From Siphonodentalium dalli (lineage: Eukaryota > Mollusca > Scaphopoda > Gadilida > Siphonodentaliidae), in NCBI GenBank assembly GCA_032622095.1, contig CP136064.1, positions 48,244,073 through 48,308,072 on the forward strand: 64,000 nt of DNA, read 5' to 3'. Every line of letters starts with the position of its first letter. The stretch's first letter is position 1. Below are positions 59,134 through 64,000 of this stretch, in pieces. The notes under the pieces are model-generated. The model ran no database searches, was not told the DNA's origin, and saw only the letters and a program-made list of their open reading frames with translations. Position numbers and translations under genes: made by a program.

Positions 59134-60078
59134 TAGGGCTCTGCGAATATTCGAGATTCGATTCAATGTCGATATCGGGCACCCGAATCGGTCTGCTGAT
59201 TCGGATATTTTTGAATCGATGTTACTTTGGTGTAGTGTCGTTTTTTTGCATCTAGAAATACATGTTCAGAATACACGTGCATTATGCAAATTATGTGCTT
59301 CGATTGCAACCCGTGACGGTGATCAATCGCCGCATGTATTTGTAATCTGTATCGACACTGTATAAATTGTCTACACAGTGCTTGAACGCTAGATGCGGAA
59401 TTTAACTCAATTGATTTCGGTTGTAATTTATGTGTGCTTTCTAGGACCCCCTCCATGAAGACAAACTATATTGTGAATATGGGATGTTGGTGTGTGATCT
59501 ATTGTGGGTTGAAAAGTTTAACAGATAACCATCATTGCAATTACATGTATATAGCCGAACGGTGTACCCATGTCCAAGTGTGTCAAATCTGTATTATCTT
59601 TAATGTAGACAAGTGACTTCCATTTCATGGGGTTTGTGATACGTTTATTGAACTGTCTTTATGTGTCTTACTTACAGTCACTCTTTGACTTCCATTTCAT
59701 GGGGTTTGTGATACATTTATTGAACTGTCTTTATGTGTCTTACTGTCACTTTTTGGTGTCACGTTCGCCGGACACAGCTAGATAGAAATTCAATGCAACA
59801 TATCCCGTGAGAATGACTTGCCTATGTCATGATTATCCTAAATAAAAAACACAAGATCCCTACTAGCACGGATGTTTATGGAGATTAACATTGTTACACA
59901 GTATCTACTATCTAGTGACTTTTGCAGTTTTTTTCATGATACAAGAAAATAAACACATAAATAAACAATGTCAATGACTAGATGATTCAATTCGAGATTC
60001 GATTCGATGTCGATATTGGGAAGAAGATTCGATATCGAGATTTGATTCGATGCAAATTCCTCGATTCGCAGATCCCTA
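59134..60078. mobile_element. hAT-like non-autonomous element
   Basis: Ends TAGGGCTCTGCGAATATTCG and, on the other strand, TAGGGATCTGCGAATCGAGG, followed on both sides by repeated ATTCGATTCGATGTCGATAT motifs, the short-TIR plus subterminal-repeat layout of hAT elements. An 8 bp target duplication is not clear. A 74 bp tandem duplication lies inside. Confidence 0.55.
59613..59760. repeat. 74 bp direct tandem duplication
   Basis: TGACTTCCATTTCATGGGGT starts at 59,613 and 59,687. The two units are nearly identical through CTTTATGTGTCTTACT. Confidence 0.85.
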
Positions 60079-61254
60079 CCCCAAGTACACCTACCCTGGG
60101 TTTAGCATTTCTTATACGTTTTGCGAAGGTTGTGTTTTTGTGGTGTAAATCTATAGACTTGACCGTTATTTCATAAAAGTAATAATTTACGAAAATAATG
60201 GGCATCTTAGAGTTCTCTCTCATTTGAAAACATAAACATTGGGCGCTGTCGCATCTAATCCCATACTATGCCCCATAAAAATATTTTGTATAACGTACAT
60301 TACTTTGCTATGATGTAATTAAGCGAGCTGTTAACTAGGTTACGGGTCGGTACTTACTGTGGAGATACCACCATAATACCACTGTTGTCATCTTGCATCG
60401 CAGGTCACCGTGCTATTGGTGCTCGTTACCGCCATACACTGAGTTATTTTTTTCGTGACCACGTTCAATTTACTACAAACTGCCCTCCACCGTGTAGTGA
60501 AAACATGCGTGAAACAAACTACATGTAGGTGGCCTGCAGGAATCCAATTTGTGATCTCGGGAAGTTAAAAAAATACATTATTGTAACTACAGAACACAAG
60601 TTTTGTCGTGTTTTTTATTACCGGTATATTCAGCTGATATACAATTAAATTGTTATCTGGATAAACCTGTCAAGGAGTGTATGCAGTCTGTAAGTTATAA
60701 CTAGATCAATTAAGGTTTCCTTAGTTAATTCTCAGTCGAGAGATACAGCGGTACTTAAATAAATTTTTGAGATGGACAGAATTCCCAGCTTGTGACAGCT
60801 AGCCTAGCTCATTAATATTCAAGCCTAATGGAGTTGTTAGTGAGGTAATAACGCTTAAGAGTAATTAGCTATTAAATATGAATTTGGCCTCCCATAGAAA
60901 ACACTGTCTGATCTGCACACAATTGTAAATATTTACATCTCGATTCGGGACGCAACAATCTTCGATAAGCTAATGCAGATGATTTTGCCATTAATATACG
61001 CATTGCATTTAATAAATATATAAGACTGTCGGTGTGTTGTAAATTTGGATTAATATTCATAAAAATAACTAGTTTGAGCAAGATTATTCTCCATTTCTTT
61101 TTATCACCCAACAAAATGTTTCATATCACTTTAATACTGGCGCCATCAGTTTGTTCCAGACAGACATCCCATATAAACTAAACTTTCGGTTAATTACACA
61201 CATAATATTATAAAAGACTATTATGTACTTGTTCGTCGTGTAAAACTAACTTTA
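60079..61254. other. unassigned sequence with one dispersed repeat
   Basis: 60,890-61,130 is a diverged relative of 7,795-8,025 (CCATAGAAAACA, AAATATTTAC, CGGTGTGTTGT, CATATCACTT in order). No gene supported. Confidence 0.5.
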
Positions 61255-61383
61255 TAGATCATGCCACAAATCTATACTCTGGCTAACGCCTATAAAATTC
61301 ATATATTCCATGCACCTGTCCATAATCTTGGAACTTTTTGAAGTTTTGACGGGAACCTTAATGTAAAGTCGAAAATATAACTT
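61255..61383. repeat. dispersed repeat, related to 12,490-12,622
   Basis: Shares GATCATGCCA, GGCTAACGCC and GGAACTTTTTGAAGTTTTGA in order. Confidence 0.6.
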
Positions 61384-61510
61384 GAGGAGAAATTGCATAA
61401 ATTATTGTAAGCAAAGCAAAATCGCTCACAAAATCACTTACATCATAAAATTTCGGGTTGGGTCCTTCAGTCAAGTAATAATGAAGAACTATTTTTCCTG
61501 TGTTATTTTT

Positions 61511-61620
61511 AGTCGAGTTTTTGAAGTTTTTCAAAAACTCGACTTATGGTTTGACGAGGGACGGTTGGCTGGCGGGCGGCGGCAGGCGGACCTAAAGAAT
61601 GCCTTATAACTTTGACATTT
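61511..61620. repeat. hairpin plus GC-rich repeat start
   Basis: Perfect 15 bp arms AGTCGAGTTTTTGAA / complement (61,511-61,544), then TATGGTTTGACGAGGGACGG and a GGCGGGCGGCGGCAGGCGG stretch. Looks like the end of a dispersed element. No partner end was found. Confidence 0.6.
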
Positions 61621-62104
61621 GTGAACGGATTAAAATTTTTTTTGGTATGGCAGTTGCTCCCAATGACACGAGCGGGTGTAATTGTGTTGAAATCGACAGC
61701 AACTGCTTGTCTGAAGAGAGCCGCGGCAGATGTTTGAATGTGTTGATATCAATTAGCAGTAAAACGGTATCGCAATTGTTATATTGTATACATTAACCCG
61801 TTCACAATAATCAGAAGACATATTGGCGGATTTAAAACGAAACTGTGTTTTCATAACACTTGGGGAAGACGAACAGGTAATCTCGTGACAACAGTGGAGA
61901 TTTGCGATGAGGTTTCCGTGTTTTTATTGCAATCGAAAATGGTAGTAATCCCAAAATCTTCTTGGTGCTAGACAATAACGATCAATATGACGAAGAGAGT
62001 ATTTGTGATACTGGAAACCCGTGTACTTAATTTGCTTACCGACCAATCACACGATATTTCGTTATGGGGTAGATTATATATAATCGTGTGTGAATTAAAA
62101 ATAA

Positions 62105-62788
62105 AATTTAATTCTAAATATCTTAAAATCATGCGACCACGTATTCGGTTCACGCTTCCATCCATGGTGCTGTATCCGTGTTCCGTCTGCTCTACTGAAG
62201 CTGAAGACGAGTCAATATATTTCATATGGAAAATACGGCGTCGATATTTCAGACCGCCGGAAATTCCAAGGGATACAAGAGCGCGCCTTGGTGGATAAAC
62301 TTAAATCTGAAAATTTGATGCGATTCTATAATGTAAATCATGCCGAAAAGAAAACGATCAGTGGAAATAAAATACGAACGTATAGATTATTCAAGTCAAA
62401 GTATGAAATTGAACCATACATTGTCAATGCGCGATCTGCCAAAGCGAGAATTCTATTTACAAGATTGAGAATCAGTAATCATCGACTGGAAATCGAAAAA
62501 GGGAGACACAAACAGCCCCCAAAACCAGTGAGAGAAAGATTGTGTTCTGCGTGTAATTCAAAACAAATTGAGTCAGAATATCATTTCATCTTAGAATGTT
62601 GGGCCTATGAAAGTATTCGCGAAGCTTATGTAAAGGACATAATTGCAACGTGCCCTCATTTCTTAGAAATGACAAATTATGAGAAGTTCAGATTTATTAT
62701 GCAGAATGAACAAATTGCAACCGTTAACGTTATATGCGACATGATCCGGTCTTTCTTCACCATTCGAGACAATATACATAATGTCTAA
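62105..62788 (+). pseudogene. C-terminal fragment of a non-LTR retrotransposon polyprotein (5'-truncated LINE)
   Basis: One open frame with no start of its own (stop just before 62,105). The supported core is residues encoded from about 62,290. It shows the C-terminal signature downstream of the reverse transcriptase in many invertebrate LINEs: KARILFTRLRISNHRLEIEK, then a CCHC-like knuckle CSAC-x9-H-x4-C with ESEYHF, then C-W-AYESIREAY, and a final helical tail. Endonuclease and RT catalytic domains are absent, so the copy is dead on arrival by 5' truncation. The stop is followed directly by AATAAA and the 3' tail at 62,962. Confidence 0.8.
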
Positions 62789-62962
62789 TAAAAGCAAGTA
62801 TACCCTGAGTATACCTGAGATTTTATGACAGTAAATTCACGAGCGTATATGCATATCGTATGTGATTACTCATGTTAAATTATTCCATATGTTGATATAT
62901 GTATTTATTATATGTGCAACTGCCCATTGGGTGTATTTTGCATTAAAATCTTATCTTATCTT
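62789..62962 (+). mobile_element. LINE 3' UTR and tail
   Basis: Starts AATAAAAG after the stop codon and ends in an ATCTTATCTTATCTTATG microsatellite, the short-repeat tail typical of CR1/L2-like LINEs rather than poly-A. A poly-G run follows. Confidence 0.65.
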
Positions 62963-63626
62963 ATGGGGGGGATGACCATATTACATATTATATATTTTCT
63001 TTATTAGCTCCACATATGGAGAGTATGATGACCTCCATCACCGGGAATAATGTTTTCAGTCCTTGCCCAAAGGGTCGTGGGTTGGGTTGCAATATGGGGA
63101 GGTACTTTGACCAGGAAAATCCTATTATACATGTCCAGTTGACATCAGAGGTTATAAAAGGGCACTAATTATTATTAAAATAAAATCATTAATTATATAA
63201 CCAAAATTGTTGAAATCTGATCGGTGAAAATTGAAACATGTGGGTGAAATTGGCCCATGGCGTGTCAAGAGAAAAGGGCACTAAGTATTGGTAAAATAAA
63301 ATAATTAATTTTATAACCAAAATTGTTGCAATCTGATCGGTGAGAATTGAAACATGTGGGTAAAATTAGCCCACAGCATGTCAAGAGTTATAGATGCTGT
63401 TGACTTCAGACGACTTAAATGGGCAAATACGAGCAATTGTTGGCTGATTTTACAATAAACGCTCTTTATTTGTCATAATATGATAATATTCCAGGCATGT
63501 ATAAATTGGTGCGTTAGATTAGACTAGTCGATCCTTAAATAGTGACTTTTCAATTTCTATAAGTGGAGATAGAGCTGTGAACAAATATATGTGATCTGAT
63601 TTGGTTGGGGGGGGGGGATAACGTTT
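62963..63626. repeat. spacer with a ~117 bp tandem pair
   Basis: Two units at about 63,165-63,285 and 63,286-63,395, marked by ATAACCAAAATTGTTGAAAT, TCTGATCGGTGA and GAAACATGTGGGT. The rest is unassigned. Confidence 0.65.
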
Positions 63627-64000
63627 CTAGGTTGACCTCGTGGGGTATGGCCTACGTTATAATGTTGAGATATAGTGTCCATGGGGCCTCCCGGGCGGTG
63701 CCGGGCGGTCCCAGTGTTCTTTATGTTTATATACCATTTTATCGGATTTTGAGGGGTTAATGACACCGGCCGGAGTCGAGCGAGCGAGTACCATTTTCTA
63801 GGTTGACTTCGTGGGGTATGGCGCTACGATATAACGTCGAGATATAGTGTCCACGGGCCCATGGGGCCTCCCGGGCGGTCCCAGTGTTCTTTTTGTTTAT
63901 ATACCATTTTATCGGATTTTGAGGGGTTAATAACACTGACCGGAGTCGAGCAAGCGAGTAACATTTTCTAGGTTGACCTCGTGGGGTATGTCGCTATGTT
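63627..64000. repeat. start of a ~171 bp tandem array, runs off the window
   Basis: GGTTGACCTCGTGGGGTATG-type unit starts at 63,630, 63,801 and 63,971 (periods 171 and 170). Each unit has CCTCCCGGGCGG, TATACCATTTTATCGGATTT and GGAGTCGAGC motifs. The first unit has an 11 bp internal duplication of the GGGCGGT block. GC-richer than its surroundings. Confidence 0.85.

Noticed and set aside
61987-62298. 103-codon frame with a CSVC motif as extra LINE coding sequence
   Set aside because: Different frame from the LINE C-terminus that follows, and no other match to the family. Treated as coincidence.
1-64000. tRNA or rRNA genes
   Set aside because: No tRNA-like A/B boxes or rRNA core sequence noticed on either strand by reading. 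A covariance-model scan was not possible.

Overview
This is metazoan nuclear DNA, most likely from a marine invertebrate. The evidence is AT-rich sequence, genes split by long introns with GT..AG junctions, many short non-autonomous DNA transposons with clear target-site duplications, a truncated LINE, and long poly-G/poly-C runs. No species can be named from the sequence. Genes are sparse and most of the window is intron and repeat.

The main structural fact is that about 20 kb is present twice. Bases 10,088-29,938 and 30,065-51,963 are the same locus, differing by scattered SNPs, small indels and whole-transposon insertions. The two copies are separated by a run of exactly 100 Ns (29,965-30,064). 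The first copy stops in low-complexity sequence just before the Ns, and the second starts in the middle of a repeat just after them. I read this as two allelic haplotypes joined in tandem by the assembler (contig A = 1-29,964, contig B = 30,065-64,000). A recent segmental duplication is the alternative.

The best-supported gene lies in that region on the minus strand, once per copy. Its first coding exon (26,313-26,718; 48,315-48,717) encodes a CBM20 glycogen/starch-binding domain of STBD1 type. After a 10-12 kb intron, a large exon (15,119-16,386; 34,983-36,250) adds about 420 residues of low-complexity, Ser/Pro/charged sequence. The two exons join in phase. A second locus, at 56,872 on the plus strand, shows a start codon and the first 27 codons of a helical, SAM-like N-terminus ending at a perfect splice donor; its other exons are not seen. 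A conserved CCAAT/TATA promoter-like block lies at 22.8-22.9 kb and 45.1-45.2 kb, upstream of a weak candidate exon.

Layout. 1-5.6 kb: dispersed repeats and a 1.5 kb TIR element. 5.66-11.09 kb: a deep nest of elements, including one whose terminal repeats each contain a 69-base hairpin and which carries eight ~160 bp tandem units. 11-30 kb: first copy of the CBM20 locus. 30-52 kb: second copy. 52-64 kb: single-copy flank with the SAM-like first exon, palindromic and hAT-like elements, a 5'-truncated LINE and the start of a ~171 bp tandem array at the right edge.

The most interesting observations come from comparing the two copies. One ~495 bp TTAA-targeting MITE family is inserted at two different TTAA sites 12 bp apart on the two copies. 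TTAA elements repeatedly land on the TTAA flanks of older TTAA elements. The large exon of the CBM20 gene is flanked by ~87 bp intronic inverted repeats that could pair across it.
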